From contig JHXJ01000004.1 in the NCBI GenBank assembly GCA_000621765.1, forward strand, positions 1 through 64,000: DNA of 64,000 nucleotides, given 5' to 3'. The position numbers were made by a program, and so were the translations under genes. The notes under the pieces are model-generated. The model worked only from the letters and a program-made list of their open reading frames with translations. It had not been told where the DNA came from and made no database searches. The DNA is from Ruminococcaceae bacterium AB4001. GTDB lineage: Bacteria > Bacillota > Clostridia > Saccharofermentanales > Saccharofermentanaceae. Below are positions 51,818 to 61,325 of this stretch, piece after piece (position 1 is the stretch's first letter; the number at the start of each line of letters is the position of its first letter).

Positions 51818-51896
51818 AAGTAACCTCCGTTGTCATTTAAGACGACTAATCTTATCACGATATAATATAATTTACAAAGAAGAGGAGGAAGGAAGA

Positions 51897-52625
51897 TTGC
51901 TTTATATTCTCACGGCCCTTAAATGCGAAGCTTCGGCACTCACCGGTCTGCCCGGCGAGATCCTGGTTACCGGCGCGGGGCAGAGAGCAAATCAATTCCT
52001 TTCAAAATTCGAATTAAAGCCCGATGACTTTGTCCTCAATGCCGGCATATGTGCAGGTTTGGATAAGCGCAAGGGGTATCTCATCAACCGGGTCATTTCA
52101 GAAGAGACCGGCAGGAGATTTTATCCGGATATCCTTTTCGAATCAGGCGCAAGCGAGATGCCGCTTACGACATCTGCAGGAATAGTGACCGAAGTCGGAG
52201 AAGGCATGCTCTACGATATGGAAGCTGCCCTGATATGCGAAAAGGTCTTAAAGGTCATTCCGCCTTCTAATCTCGCGATATACAAAGTGGTATCTGACAG
52301 CGGCGACTCTTTCCCGAAAGCAAATGAAGTTACGGGCCTCATGAGGGAGCATAGGGATGTGATCGCAAAGATCGCTTCTCTGTTGTGTGAGGAGGGCTGC
52401 GAAAAGGAATACGGATTCCTTCCCGAAAATATCTGCGATGAATTAAGGCTTACCCAGTACATGAGGAACGAACTCATGGACATTGAGCATTACTGCGCCG
52501 TATCCGGAAAAGAAGAGGAGCTGAAGAGAATTCTCGCAAAGATGCGCGAAGAAGGCAGGATCCCTGCCAGCAGTAAGAAAGCCGGAAGGGAGGTGCTCGA
52601 TGAGATTTACTCATATCTACGTTGA
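51897..52625 (+). CDS. MTAN-like nucleoside phosphorylase/nucleosidase
   Basis: The 242-residue protein has the fold and motifs of the phosphorylase superfamily: a nucleotide pocket strand VLNAGICAGLDKRKGYLINRVISEETGRRFYPD, then VGEGMLYDMEAALICE (the catalytic Glu region), and VVSDSGD. It most resembles MTA/SAH nucleosidases. The TTG start at 51897 follows AGGAGGAAG. The last 80 residues are a helical extension, not found in standard MTAN. The gene overlaps the start of the SPL gene by 26 bases. Confidence 0.8.
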   Translation: MLYILTALKCEASALTGLPGEILVTGAGQRANQFLSKFELKPDDFVLNAGICAGLDKRKGYLINRVISEETGRRFYPDILFESGASEMPLTTSAGIVTEVGEGMLYDMEAALICEKVLKVIPPSNLAIYKVVSDSGDSFPKANEVTGLMREHRDVIAKIASLLCEEGCEKEYGFLPENICDELRLTQYMRNELMDIEHYCAVSGKEEELKRILAKMREEGRIPASSKKAGREVLDEIYSYLR

Positions 52626-53574
52626 GGAAAGAGCAAAGAGTTATCCCCTTACGCAGGAGATCCTGGGAAAAGTTACTGATGCGAACGTGATCACGATTGG
52701 TCACTACAAGGATGTTTTCGACAGAAAGAGACAGGACGCGGTAAGGCAGAGAGAACACCGCGCGCTGATAGTGGCAGTCAGGGAAGGCAATAGGATCTTT
52801 AAGGGCGCTCCGGTCTGCCAGTCGTTTGGACAGAAGAACTTCTATTATTCGAGCTCTATGATGAACTGTCCTTTCGACTGTGAGTACTGCTATCTGAGAG
52901 GAATGTATCCTTCAAGTTATATTGTCGTCTTCGTTAATCTCGATGACTACAGAAAAGATATAGAGGAAAAACTCGGTGAAGGTCCAATGTATGTCTGCGC
53001 ATCCTACGATACCGACCTGATCGCTTTGAACGGACTTACGGGACACGCTGATTTCTGGAAGGATATGGCTTTGAAGCATGACGACCTGCTTGTCGAATTA
53101 AGGACCAAATCAGCACCGGAGATAAAGGAAAACATATCGAACGTCATCTATGCTTTCACTCTGTCACCCGAAGAGATAGTGAGCCGCTATGAAAGAAATA
53201 CCGCTCCGGTAAAGAGCAGGATAAGGGCGGCATATGAAGCTGCCAGAAGCGGCGCGGGTGTGAGGCTGTGCTTTGATCCCATGATAAAGATTCCCGGATG
53301 GAAGGATGCTTACGCCGGGCTTGTCGAAGAGGTGGCATCCCGGATCGATCTTTACCGGCTTACTGATGTAAGCGTCGGAACGTTCAGGATATCGTCGGGC
53401 TATCTTCAGAAGATGAGGAAAGCTTATCCTGATTCTGAGATCGCATGGTATCCTTATCACATAATAGACGGCGTTGCCCAATACGATCCTGATTCTGACC
53501 GCGAGATGCAGGAATACCTGTGCGGTTTTCTGGAAAAATACATGAAACGGGAGAGGATTTTCACATGGAATTAA
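52600..53574 (+). CDS. splB: SPL-family radical SAM enzyme
   Basis: The 324-residue protein has the CxxxCxxC cluster as Cys90, Cys94, Cys97 (NCPFDCEYCYLRG) and SPL-type signatures FGQKNFYYSSSMMNC, YVCASYDTD and LRTKS. Spore photoproduct lyase reverses the 5-thyminyl-5,6-dihydrothymine dimer in spore DNA. It contains no obvious C-terminal Cys partner near the end; the family Cys141 equivalent was not verified here. Context (see the phosphorylase upstream) raises the possibility of a different SPL-like reaction. The SDR gene overlaps its end by ten bases. Confidence 0.85.
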   Translation: MRFTHIYVEERAKSYPLTQEILGKVTDANVITIGHYKDVFDRKRQDAVRQREHRALIVAVREGNRIFKGAPVCQSFGQKNFYYSSSMMNCPFDCEYCYLRGMYPSSYIVVFVNLDDYRKDIEEKLGEGPMYVCASYDTDLIALNGLTGHADFWKDMALKHDDLLVELRTKSAPEIKENISNVIYAFTLSPEEIVSRYERNTAPVKSRIRAAYEAARSGAGVRLCFDPMIKIPGWKDAYAGLVEEVASRIDLYRLTDVSVGTFRISSGYLQKMRKAYPDSEIAWYPYHIIDGVAQYDPDSDREMQEYLCGFLEKYMKRERIFTWN

Positions 53575-54254
53575 AGACTGCGATAGTTACAGGCGCATCT
53601 TCCGGAATCGGTCTTGCGATAGCAAAGATGCTCTCGGAACAGGGCTATAAGGTTTACGGAATAGGCAGGATCTTTCCCGAAGGATGCGATTTCTTCGAGC
53701 AGAGGATGTCGCTGGACATAAGGGATACCGACATACTTCTTTCCAAGGTTTCAGAGATCGGCCGGGTCGACATTCTGGTCAATGCGGCAGGCAGTGCATA
53801 CTACGGACTTGCCGAGTTCAATACTCCCGAACAGATCAAAGAGATGTGCAGGACAGATCTTGAAGCTCCCATGATCCTTACTTCGGCGCTTATCCCGAAG
53901 CTGAAAGATACGAAGGGAATCGTGATCAACATCGCTTCTGTCACTTCGACGAGGATCAATACCCACGGCGCTGCTTATGGCGCTCTTAAGGCGGGCCTTA
54001 GAAGTTACGGGAGAAGTCTTTTCGAGGAAGTGAGAAAGACGGGAGTACGTGTCGTAACCGTCTGTCCGGACCTTACTCTGGGAACGAAGCTCTACAGGAA
54101 TGCCGATTTCAAACCGTCTGAAGATGACGGATGCTATCTGCTTCCCGAAGATGTCGCAGAGTGCGTAAAGGATATAATTACCACCCGTGTGGGCGCGGCC
54201 GTTACCGAGGTCGAAGTAAGGCCACAGTTCAACAGGATCGAGAAGAAAAAGTAA
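53565..54254 (+). CDS. Short-chain dehydrogenase/reductase
   Basis: The 229-residue classical SDR has TGASSGIGLAIAK (NAD(P)-binding), NAAG, and an active-site region with Ser in NIASVTSTRI and a Tyr-x3-Lys triad (YGALK). The start lies inside the SPL gene, so both are made from one coupled transcript. Substrate unknown. It ends about 58 bases before the next gene. Confidence 0.85.
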   Translation: MELKTAIVTGASSGIGLAIAKMLSEQGYKVYGIGRIFPEGCDFFEQRMSLDIRDTDILLSKVSEIGRVDILVNAAGSAYYGLAEFNTPEQIKEMCRTDLEAPMILTSALIPKLKDTKGIVINIASVTSTRINTHGAAYGALKAGLRSYGRSLFEEVRKTGVRVVTVCPDLTLGTKLYRNADFKPSEDDGCYLLPEDVAECVKDIITTRVGAAVTEVEVRPQFNRIEKKK

Positions 54255-54312
54255 GAGGCGCAGGTTCTCTTCAAAATTGAAAAGGATTTCTGATTAATAT
54301 ATTATCTTCTTT

Positions 54313-56430
54313 ATGGATACTTCGAAAACGCAGAGCAAACTTTATTCCTTCTACAAGGCAGTGGTCACGGTCCCTGCGTTTGGAGCGTGCTTTTATCTCC
54401 TGATAGTCTGCTTTGCGGCAACATTCAGACTGATCTCTGACATCGGAAGTGTCCGCGTTTTATTCCTTAATCCTTTACTTATTCTATTGGTTGGCATGGC
54501 CGCGATTTTTGCGGCAGGTGTTTATTTTGTAAAGTCGCCCAAAGCGATGAATGCCGCACTTAAGTTTGACGATAAGGATGTCCACGATAGAGCAGTTAAG
54601 ATCTTAAAGATCGTTATCTTTGCAGAGTGCCTGATCTTTACAGTCGGCATCAACAGGATGGGCCAGAATGTTGACCAGCTGTCGGTGCAGGAGGCGGCAT
54701 ACGGCTATTCGTGGAGTGAGACTGAGACGTTTACAGCTCCCGGCTATCTCGGTATTTATCCCAATAATGTCGGAATGTCCGTTGCTCTTTATCTTTTGAG
54801 CCTTGTTGCCGGACACTATAATAACCTGATAATAATGCTCATCTATTCGCTCCTCGTTCCGTCGATCTATTCGGATCTCGCGGAGATCGGAGGGAAGTTC
54901 GGAATGTCAAAGAAGTCCCGGGTGCTTGTCATGGCAGCTGCGGTCCTTTTCCTTCCTCTCCAGGCGAAGGCCATGATAATCTACGGTGATATCCCCGGTC
55001 TCTTTTTGGCCGTAAGGGCTATGAAGTATGCTGCTGACATTGCAGCACGCAAACCGAAATTGAAAGAGATACTGGTCGTCACTGCTTTCCCGGCTATCGC
55101 CTGTGTCCTGAAAAATAACTTCCTCATTTTCTCGATCGCCATAACGGTCTATCTGGCAGCAGAGCTCCTCCGCCAGAAGAGATATAAGGAGCTTTATATC
55201 CCTGCGGCAGTAATCGGTGCAACGGTGGTCATCAATCCCCTGATCAATCTAATCGTGGGAGCGGCCGCCGGCAAGGCGGTATCTTCAGGAGCATCCAAGT
55301 GGTCCTGGATCGCAATGGGAATGCAGGAAGAGGCAGGAATGTATAACGGCTACAATGCTTTTTCTTATGCAGAGGCAGGATTTGACGCGAATGCCCAGTC
55401 TGTAGTTGCGAAGGAGAGCATCGCCCGGAGCATTAACGGCTTTATGGCCGAACCCAATTATGCGATAGGTTTCTATACCAGAAAGGTGCTTATTCAGTGG
55501 TCGGATCCGACTCACTGCGCCTTCGAATTCCACAGCAGGAACGTCTATAAGGACGGAGATGCGTCTCCTCTGATGTGGCTTCTTGCAAGTCCTGTGCTAA
55601 TCAGCGCTGCGGCATCGGTCCTCAAACTGTTCCAGCTCCTTATCTTCTTCGGCAGTACGGTTTTCGCAGTAAAGAGCGGAAGCAAAAAAGCCGGATCGCC
55701 CGCACTGCTCCTTTTCCTTACCTTTATCGGAGGATATGTCTTCCATCTCATCTGGGAAGCGGCTCCGTTCTACACTTTGTCTTACATGACCATCCTGATC
55801 CCCGTGGGAATCGCGGGACTTACCGGAACCATTAAGAAGCTCTCAGGCTTAAAGGCGAAAGAACTTGCAAAGATGCAGTTTAAGGCCGGCCCGGGCGTCG
55901 TATATTTTATCTTCGGCGTACTGGTATTCCTTTTCGCTGCGGCAGGACTTGGCACGGTGAGGACCCAGCTCGTTGACGGTCGCGCCGAATACAAGGCTTA
56001 TTTCAGCGAAACTCTCGGAAGGTCAAGAAACCCTATAGAGCCGGGCATCTACTATCTGAAACCCGCAGCTGAAGGCGCGGAAGATATCGGAGGCGTCAAG
56101 GTCGAGCTTACTAAATATGCCGGCAAGTACAGGATGAGGATCGTCATGGATGAAGCTGGCGATGACCTCTTCCTCACGGCCAAAGACGGTGAGATAGTCG
56201 TCGACTGGTTCTCTTACGATGAGTCACAGGTTTTTACCGTCCTGAAGAATAAGAACGGTACTTACTCGATCTGCAGGGGAGAAGACAGGGCCATGGCCTG
56301 GGATTCCGAAAACAAGAAGATGAACTCGGATGAATTTGCAAATTATCTGTTCGGATTCGATTCCGAAGTATACGAGGAATTCATTTCCGAAAATCCCGGC
56401 TTCACCTGGAATCTCGAACCTGCGTTTTAA
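54313..56430 (+). CDS. GT-C-like polytopic membrane protein with C-terminal beta domain
   Basis: This 705-residue protein has about eleven helices in the first 540 residues. The layout is that of GT39/PMT-type or ArnT-like glycosyltransferases (QSKLYSFYKAVVTVPAF, then long loops with a YGYSWSETETFTAPGYLGIY luminal region). The last 110 residues form a beta-rich domain (DDLFLTAKDGEIVVDWFSYDE) resembling ricin-type carbohydrate binding. It could use the polyprenyl-phosphate sugar made by the GT2-GtrA protein, but this is inference. No ribosome binding site is evident close to the ATG. Confidence 0.65.
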   Translation: MDTSKTQSKLYSFYKAVVTVPAFGACFYLLIVCFAATFRLISDIGSVRVLFLNPLLILLVGMAAIFAAGVYFVKSPKAMNAALKFDDKDVHDRAVKILKIVIFAECLIFTVGINRMGQNVDQLSVQEAAYGYSWSETETFTAPGYLGIYPNNVGMSVALYLLSLVAGHYNNLIIMLIYSLLVPSIYSDLAEIGGKFGMSKKSRVLVMAAAVLFLPLQAKAMIIYGDIPGLFLAVRAMKYAADIAARKPKLKEILVVTAFPAIACVLKNNFLIFSIAITVYLAAELLRQKRYKELYIPAAVIGATVVINPLINLIVGAAAGKAVSSGASKWSWIAMGMQEEAGMYNGYNAFSYAEAGFDANAQSVVAKESIARSINGFMAEPNYAIGFYTRKVLIQWSDPTHCAFEFHSRNVYKDGDASPLMWLLASPVLISAAASVLKLFQLLIFFGSTVFAVKSGSKKAGSPALLLFLTFIGGYVFHLIWEAAPFYTLSYMTILIPVGIAGLTGTIKKLSGLKAKELAKMQFKAGPGVVYFIFGVLVFLFAAAGLGTVRTQLVDGRAEYKAYFSETLGRSRNPIEPGIYYLKPAAEGAEDIGGVKVELTKYAGKYRMRIVMDEAGDDLFLTAKDGEIVVDWFSYDESQVFTVLKNKNGTYSICRGEDRAMAWDSENKKMNSDEFANYLFGFDSEVYEEFISENPGFTWNLEPAF

Positions 56431-56553
56431 TGACAAAATCCATCCGCAAATATTACATTTTTCGCCGCCGGGAGGAGGCTCCCGGACCCTTAAAATGCCT
56501 GAATGCCGTATGGTTGTCAAGTTTTTCTGCTTTTTATTACAATCAGATTACAG

Positions 56554-56601
56554 GCACAATATATTGGGTTTGGCTGTTGACACGACCACAACATATAGGT
56601 A
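56554..56601 (+). promoter_or_regulatory. Two NrdR boxes upstream of nrdG-nrdD
   Basis: GCACAATATATTGGGT (56554-56569) matches the NrdR consensus ACACWATATATWGTGT in 14 of 16 positions. CCACAACATATAGGTA (56586-56601) matches in 11. Their starts are 32 bases apart, three helical turns, as for known NrdR operators. A TTGACA (56576-56581) falls between the boxes, and the second box overlaps the expected spacer and -10. Confidence 0.75.
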
Positions 56602-56675
56602 ATCTTTAAGAGCGCCTCGAAAGAGAAGAGACGCATTCGCACCTATTTTTCAATTCAAAAGCGAGGTATTGGGAC

Positions 56676-57374
56676 ATGATCATCGGCGGACTTCAGAAGC
56701 TCACTCTTTTGGATTTCCCCGGAACGGTCGCCTGTACGGTCTTTACCGTCGGATGCAACCTGAGATGCCCCTTCTGCCACAACCCGACACTGGTTTTTAA
56801 TCCCCCGGAAAGTGAAAGGATCAGCGAAGACGAGCTTTTCGCATTCCTCAACAAGAGAAAAGGGATTTTGGACGGAGTTGCGATCACGGGCGGAGAACCG
56901 CTTCTGCATTCTGACATCGGTGAGTTTATCGCAAAGATCAAAGCGCTGGGTTACAAGGTAAAACTTGATACCAACGGCACATTTCCGGACAGGCTCGAGA
57001 AGATCCTGGCTGAAGGGAATGTCGATTATGTGGCGATGGACCTTAAGAACACCTTTGACAGATATGCGGAGACAGTCGGAATCAGGGACTTTGATGTCGA
57101 ACTCATAAAAAGGAGCATCAGCCTGATCCGGAACAGCGGAGTCGACCATGAATTCCGCACGACGGTTGTATCACCTCTGCACGATGCCGGCGATTTCGGT
57201 CTGATAGCGAAGCAGATCGAAGGAGCGGATAAGTACTTTCTGCAGAACTTCGTAGATTCAGGAGATCTGCTGAACGGTGAAGGGCTGACCGAGCTGCCGC
57301 GCGAAGAATTGGAAAAGGCTTTGGACAATGCGAAGAAAATAATACCGCAATCGAAGATACGCGGAGAGAGCTGA
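56676..57374 (+). CDS. nrdG: Anaerobic ribonucleotide reductase activating enzyme
   Basis: This 232-residue radical SAM enzyme carries Cys27-x3-Cys31-x2-Cys34 in GCNLRCPFCHNP and generates the glycyl radical on NrdD. GGEPLLH (the SAM-binding GGE motif) follows. GCGAGG with an ATTGGGAC leader precedes the ATG. It lies ten bases ahead of nrdD, so the two are one operon; putting nrdG first is less usual. Confidence 0.93.
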   Translation: MIIGGLQKLTLLDFPGTVACTVFTVGCNLRCPFCHNPTLVFNPPESERISEDELFAFLNKRKGILDGVAITGGEPLLHSDIGEFIAKIKALGYKVKLDTNGTFPDRLEKILAEGNVDYVAMDLKNTFDRYAETVGIRDFDVELIKRSISLIRNSGVDHEFRTTVVSPLHDAGDFGLIAKQIEGADKYFLQNFVDSGDLLNGEGLTELPREELEKALDNAKKIIPQSKIRGES

Positions 57375-57384
57375 GGAGAGGAAC

Positions 57385-59796
57385 ATGTATCAAATTATCA
57401 AAAGAGACGGCAAAGTCGTAGACTTTGACCTGAGCAAAATCTCGGGAGCCATTGAGAAGGCTTTCATCGCACAGAAGAGAGAATACAACAAGCAGATCAT
57501 CGACATGCTTGCCCTGAACGCTGTTTCAGACTGCGAGAAGAAGACAGTTGACGGCAAGGTAGACGTCGAAGCTATCCAGGACAGCGTCGAAGTTACGCTC
57601 CAGAAGATGGGTTACGATGATGTAGCTAAGGCTTACATCCTTTATCGTGCACAGCGCGAAAAGATCCGTAACATGAACTCAGCTCTCTTAAACTATAAGA
57701 ACCTCGTTGACAGTTACGTTAAGGTTGAAGACTGGCGTGTTAAGGAAAACTCCACAGTTACTTATTCCGTAGGCGGTCTCATCCTCTCCAACTCCGGCGC
57801 GATCACAGCAAACTACTGGCTTTCTGAGATCTACGACAAAGAGATCGCAGATGCCCACAGAAATGCTGATATCCATATCCATGACCTCTCCATGCTCACA
57901 GGTTACTGCGCAGGCTGGTCATTAAAGCAGCTCATCCAGGAAGGCTTGGGCGGCATCCCTAACAAGATCACATCCGCACCTGCAAAGCACCTCTCCACAC
58001 TTTGCAACCAGATGGTGAACTTCCTCGGCATCATGCAGAATGAGTGGGCTGGCGCTCAGGCATTCTCTTCGTTCGATACATATCTCGCCCCTTTCGTTAA
58101 GGTCGACCACCTTAGCTACAAGCAGGTAAAGCAGGACATCCAGTCCTTCATCTATGGCGTTAACACACCTTCAAGATGGGGTACACAGAGCCCGTTTACA
58201 AACATCACACTCGACTGGACAGTTCCGAACGACCTCGCAGAGCAGAACTGCATCGTCGGCGGCAAGGAAATGGACTTCAAGTACAAGGATTGTAAGGCCG
58301 AGATGGACATGGTCAACAGAGCTTTCATCGAAATCATGATCGAAGGCGATGCTAACGGCCGCGGCTTCCAGTATCCTATCCCGACATATTCCATCACAAG
58401 AGATTTCGACTGGTCTGAGACAGAGAACAACAAGCTTCTTTTCGAGATGACAGCAAAGTACGGTATCCCTTACTTCTCCAACTACATCAACTCCGACATG
58501 GAGCCTTCCGATGTACGTTCAATGTGCTGCCGTCTGCGTCTTGACCTTCGTGAACTCCGTAAGAAGTCCGGCGGTTTCTTCGGAAGCGGCGAGTCAACAG
58601 GTTCTGTCGGCGTTGTTACGATCAACATTCCCCGTATCGCTTATCTTGCTACAGATGAGAATGACTTCTACAAGCAGCTCGACCACCTTATGGATGTTGC
58701 TGCAAGATCTCTCAAGATCAAGAGGAACATGATCACAAAGCTCCTCGAAGAAGGTCTCTATCCTTATACAAAGCACTACCTCGGAACCTTCAACAACCAC
58801 TTCTCCACGATCGGTCTTGTCGGTATGAACGAGGCATGCCTCAACGCTAAGTGGCTCAGAAAGGATCTCACACACGAGGAATCACAGAAGTTCACAGCTG
58901 ACGTACTCAACCACATGAGAGAGAAGCTCTCCGACTATCAGGAGAAGTACGGCGACCTCTATAACCTCGAGGCTACACCTGCAGAGTCTACTGCTTACCG
59001 TCTTGCTAAGCACGACAAGGCACAGTATCCCGACATCATCACAGCTAACGATGCATCCGGCGTCTGGTATTACACAAACAGCTCACACCTGCCCGTTGGC
59101 TACACAGCAGACATCTTTGATGCTCTCGACGTTCAGGATAACCTCCAGACTCTCTACACATCAGGTACTGTATTCCATGCTTTCCTGGGCGAGCGTCTCC
59201 CTGACTGGAAGGCTGCTGCTTCCCTCGTAAGAAAGATCGCAGAGAATTACAGACTGCCTTACTACACGATGTCTCCTACATACTCCATCTGCTCAGTTCA
59301 CGGATACCTCCCCGGCGAAGTTAAAGCCTGCCCTGAGTGCGGCGGCCCGACCGAAACATACAGCCGTATCACAGGTTACTATCGTCCGGTTAAGAACTGG
59401 AACGACGGTAAGCTCCAGGAGTTCAAGGACAGAAAGACATACAACCCATGTGAGTCTTCAATGAAGCCCAGAACTGCAACAGTTACGATCAGCGCTGAAC
59501 CCAAGGAGCTTCCCGAGCTTAAGCCTGTTGTCGAAGGCGCAACGATCTCAAAGCCGATGCTCTTCACGACACACACATGCGCAAAGTGCAAGGCTGTAAA
59601 GGCTATGTTTGATGAGCAGCACTTCGACTATGAGCTCATCTATGCTGATGACGATCCGGAGCTCGCAAAGAAGTTCGAGATCGTAAACGTTCCCGTTCTC
59701 GCAATTCCCGATGCTGACGGCCAGGGCGTTACGAAGTATACGGACATCGGACCGATCAGACAGTATATGAACGACTGCAAGGGAATTAAGGCCTAA
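57385..59796 (+). CDS. nrdD: Class III ribonucleotide reductase with fused glutaredoxin-like domain
   Basis: The 803-residue enzyme reduces nucleoside triphosphates without oxygen. Residues 1-90 form an ATP-cone (YQIIKRDGKVVDFD). The glycyl radical is Gly664 in SRITGYYRP. The zinc site uses Cys636 and His639 (ICSVHGY) with Cys649 and Cys652 (CPECGG). From about 723 to the end lies a glutaredoxin/thioredoxin-like domain with Cys732-Ala-Lys-Cys735 and cis-Pro NVPVLAIPD. That fusion suggests electrons come through a redoxin rather than formate. GAGAGGA precedes the ATG, ten bases after nrdG. Confidence 0.95.
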   Translation: MYQIIKRDGKVVDFDLSKISGAIEKAFIAQKREYNKQIIDMLALNAVSDCEKKTVDGKVDVEAIQDSVEVTLQKMGYDDVAKAYILYRAQREKIRNMNSALLNYKNLVDSYVKVEDWRVKENSTVTYSVGGLILSNSGAITANYWLSEIYDKEIADAHRNADIHIHDLSMLTGYCAGWSLKQLIQEGLGGIPNKITSAPAKHLSTLCNQMVNFLGIMQNEWAGAQAFSSFDTYLAPFVKVDHLSYKQVKQDIQSFIYGVNTPSRWGTQSPFTNITLDWTVPNDLAEQNCIVGGKEMDFKYKDCKAEMDMVNRAFIEIMIEGDANGRGFQYPIPTYSITRDFDWSETENNKLLFEMTAKYGIPYFSNYINSDMEPSDVRSMCCRLRLDLRELRKKSGGFFGSGESTGSVGVVTINIPRIAYLATDENDFYKQLDHLMDVAARSLKIKRNMITKLLEEGLYPYTKHYLGTFNNHFSTIGLVGMNEACLNAKWLRKDLTHEESQKFTADVLNHMREKLSDYQEKYGDLYNLEATPAESTAYRLAKHDKAQYPDIITANDASGVWYYTNSSHLPVGYTADIFDALDVQDNLQTLYTSGTVFHAFLGERLPDWKAAASLVRKIAENYRLPYYTMSPTYSICSVHGYLPGEVKACPECGGPTETYSRITGYYRPVKNWNDGKLQEFKDRKTYNPCESSMKPRTATVTISAEPKELPELKPVVEGATISKPMLFTTHTCAKCKAVKAMFDEQHFDYELIYADDDPELAKKFEIVNVPVLAIPDADGQGVTKYTDIGPIRQYMNDCKGIKA

Positions 59797-59824
59797 GCCA
59801 CTGTTTAAAAACTAAAATTGCAAC

Positions 59825-59868
59825 GGGCCGGCTCTTACGAAGTGATTCGTTAAGGGCCGGTCCTTTAT
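59825..59868 (+). terminator. Terminator of the nrdG-nrdD operon
   Basis: GGGCCGGCTC (59825-59834) pairs at every position, with G-T wobbles, with GGGCCGGTCC (59854-59863), followed by TTTATT. Confidence 0.85.
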
Positions 59869-59956
59869 TATCTTTTAATTACTTTTGAAAAATTCATCAA
59901 GAAAAACAGAGAAAGAGTAGTAGAATACGGATATTAACTTGATAGGGTGTTTCTGT

Positions 59957-60106
59957 ATGGAAGACAATTCTTTTTCGTTTGAACACAAGGAAAAAAGAGA
60001 CCAGAGCATTGCAATTATGCCCGTGATCAACATCAAATCACTAGAGGAAGCTATAGAACTTGAGAGAGTCGACTACGAGACTTTCCTGGAAGAAATAAGA
60101 ATGTAA
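59957..60106 (+). CDS. 49-residue acidic peptide of unknown function
   Basis: A 49-codon frame opens with ATG 59957, after AGGGTG, and ends four bases before the convergent acyltransferase stop. The peptide is charged and helical (KSLEEAIELERVDYETFLEE). It lies between the nrdD terminator and the acyltransferase, with no other coding use of the stretch. The composition suggests a real small protein. Confidence 0.5.
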   Translation: MEDNSFSFEHKEKRDQSIAIMPVINIKSLEEAIELERVDYETFLEEIRM

Positions 60107-60109
60107 TTC

Positions 60110-61144
60110 TTATACTTTCATTCCAAAAGCTTTTCTTACGAACCTGATCCTGGATAAAAGACAACCCAGGGTGATATTAAAAACCAACTTTACCGCTATC
60201 AACAGAATAAGACCGGGAACTCCTGTCAGATTGGGGAACAGATGCCCGAGGCGTATGTCAAGGGCAAGGAGGTCCTGCTCTACCGTATGGACGCATACGA
60301 TGAAGATGCTGTTTTCGCCGATGTAGGACAGAAGCTTTGATGTATGCTTCAGATACTTGTCGATCAGGTACGATATTGCAAAAACCGCAATGCAGGCGCA
60401 TACGCTCCCGAAGATGTCGGTGATGCCTCTGCCGAAATCGCAGATAACCATCCAGTAGGTCTTGAAATCCACCATGAAAGAGATCCAGACCGCGAATGCG
60501 ATCAGGATGAAGAACAGTTTGCTCTCTTTGTTAAGCTCCTTGGCTGCGTCCTTGCTCTTTGAGAACAGATAGCCGAGATACACATAAAGAGTGCCGCAGA
60601 GGCCAGCCTGGAAGCTGAGCGGCAGCCAGATAATGAAACTGGAGAAGTATCCGATCGCGAAAAGAGTGACTACGGCGAGCATGCGGATGACGGGCTTTGT
60701 CTTAAGGAGGAGCTTTAAGATGAGCCCCGAAAAGAACGTCGCCCAGAGGAACCAAATAGGGCCGACAGATGAGATGAAGAATGGTTCGTACCAGTTGTAG
60801 CCGGCTCCGTATACGCCTGCGTAAAGCCATAGCCAGCCCTGTTCCATGGGATTGCCCTTGGATATGACGGCGCCGAAGACAGCGATGATGATCAAAGCCA
60901 CGCAAGTAATGAGATAGGGGACGATGAGGGTTTTAAACCTGCGCTTGATGAACTGGCGGAGAGGGGCTTTCTCGTTGATGAAATAGCCGGTGATCAGGAA
61001 GAAGAGCGGGACGTTGAACGTGTAGACCACTCTGTGGATTTCCGGTACGCTAAGATGCCCGAGTATGATGGCAATGATGCCTATACAGCGGGCAATATCA
61101 ATAAAACGTGTTCTGGAACGATTAGTCAAAACAGCTGTTTCCAT
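60110..61144 (-). CDS. Acyltransferase family 3 membrane protein
   Basis: This 344-residue protein has ten or so helices of the Acyl_transf_3 (OatA/NolL-like) type. RFIDIARCIGIIAIILGHL and FNVPLFFLITGYFINE near the N terminus carry the conserved Arg-His region. It would acylate a surface sugar or peptidoglycan. It does not carry an extracellular SGNH domain. An extended -10 (TGCTAAAAT) lies about 30-40 bases before the ATG on the minus strand. Confidence 0.88.
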   Translation of the reverse strand: METAVLTNRSRTRFIDIARCIGIIAIILGHLSVPEIHRVVYTFNVPLFFLITGYFINEKAPLRQFIKRRFKTLIVPYLITCVALIIIAVFGAVISKGNPMEQGWLWLYAGVYGAGYNWYEPFFISSVGPIWFLWATFFSGLILKLLLKTKPVIRMLAVVTLFAIGYFSSFIIWLPLSFQAGLCGTLYVYLGYLFSKSKDAAKELNKESKLFFILIAFAVWISFMVDFKTYWMVICDFGRGITDIFGSVCACIAVFAISYLIDKYLKHTSKLLSYIGENSIFIVCVHTVEQDLLALDIRLGHLFPNLTGVPGLILLIAVKLVFNITLGCLLSRIRFVRKAFGMKV

Positions 61145-61325
61145 TCCGGTCTTCTCTTGGTTTGAATTTGTGTAGAAATTTTAGCATAGACAAAAATTCT
61201 TTACCATTATCACCGAATGCACAATCGGGCAAAGCGAAAAGTATGCAAATCCCAACTTCAAAATCAGTAGTTATCTTTTTATATTAGAAGAAAAGCGGCT
61301 GCGGCTGCGAAAACGGAGGTCTCAT

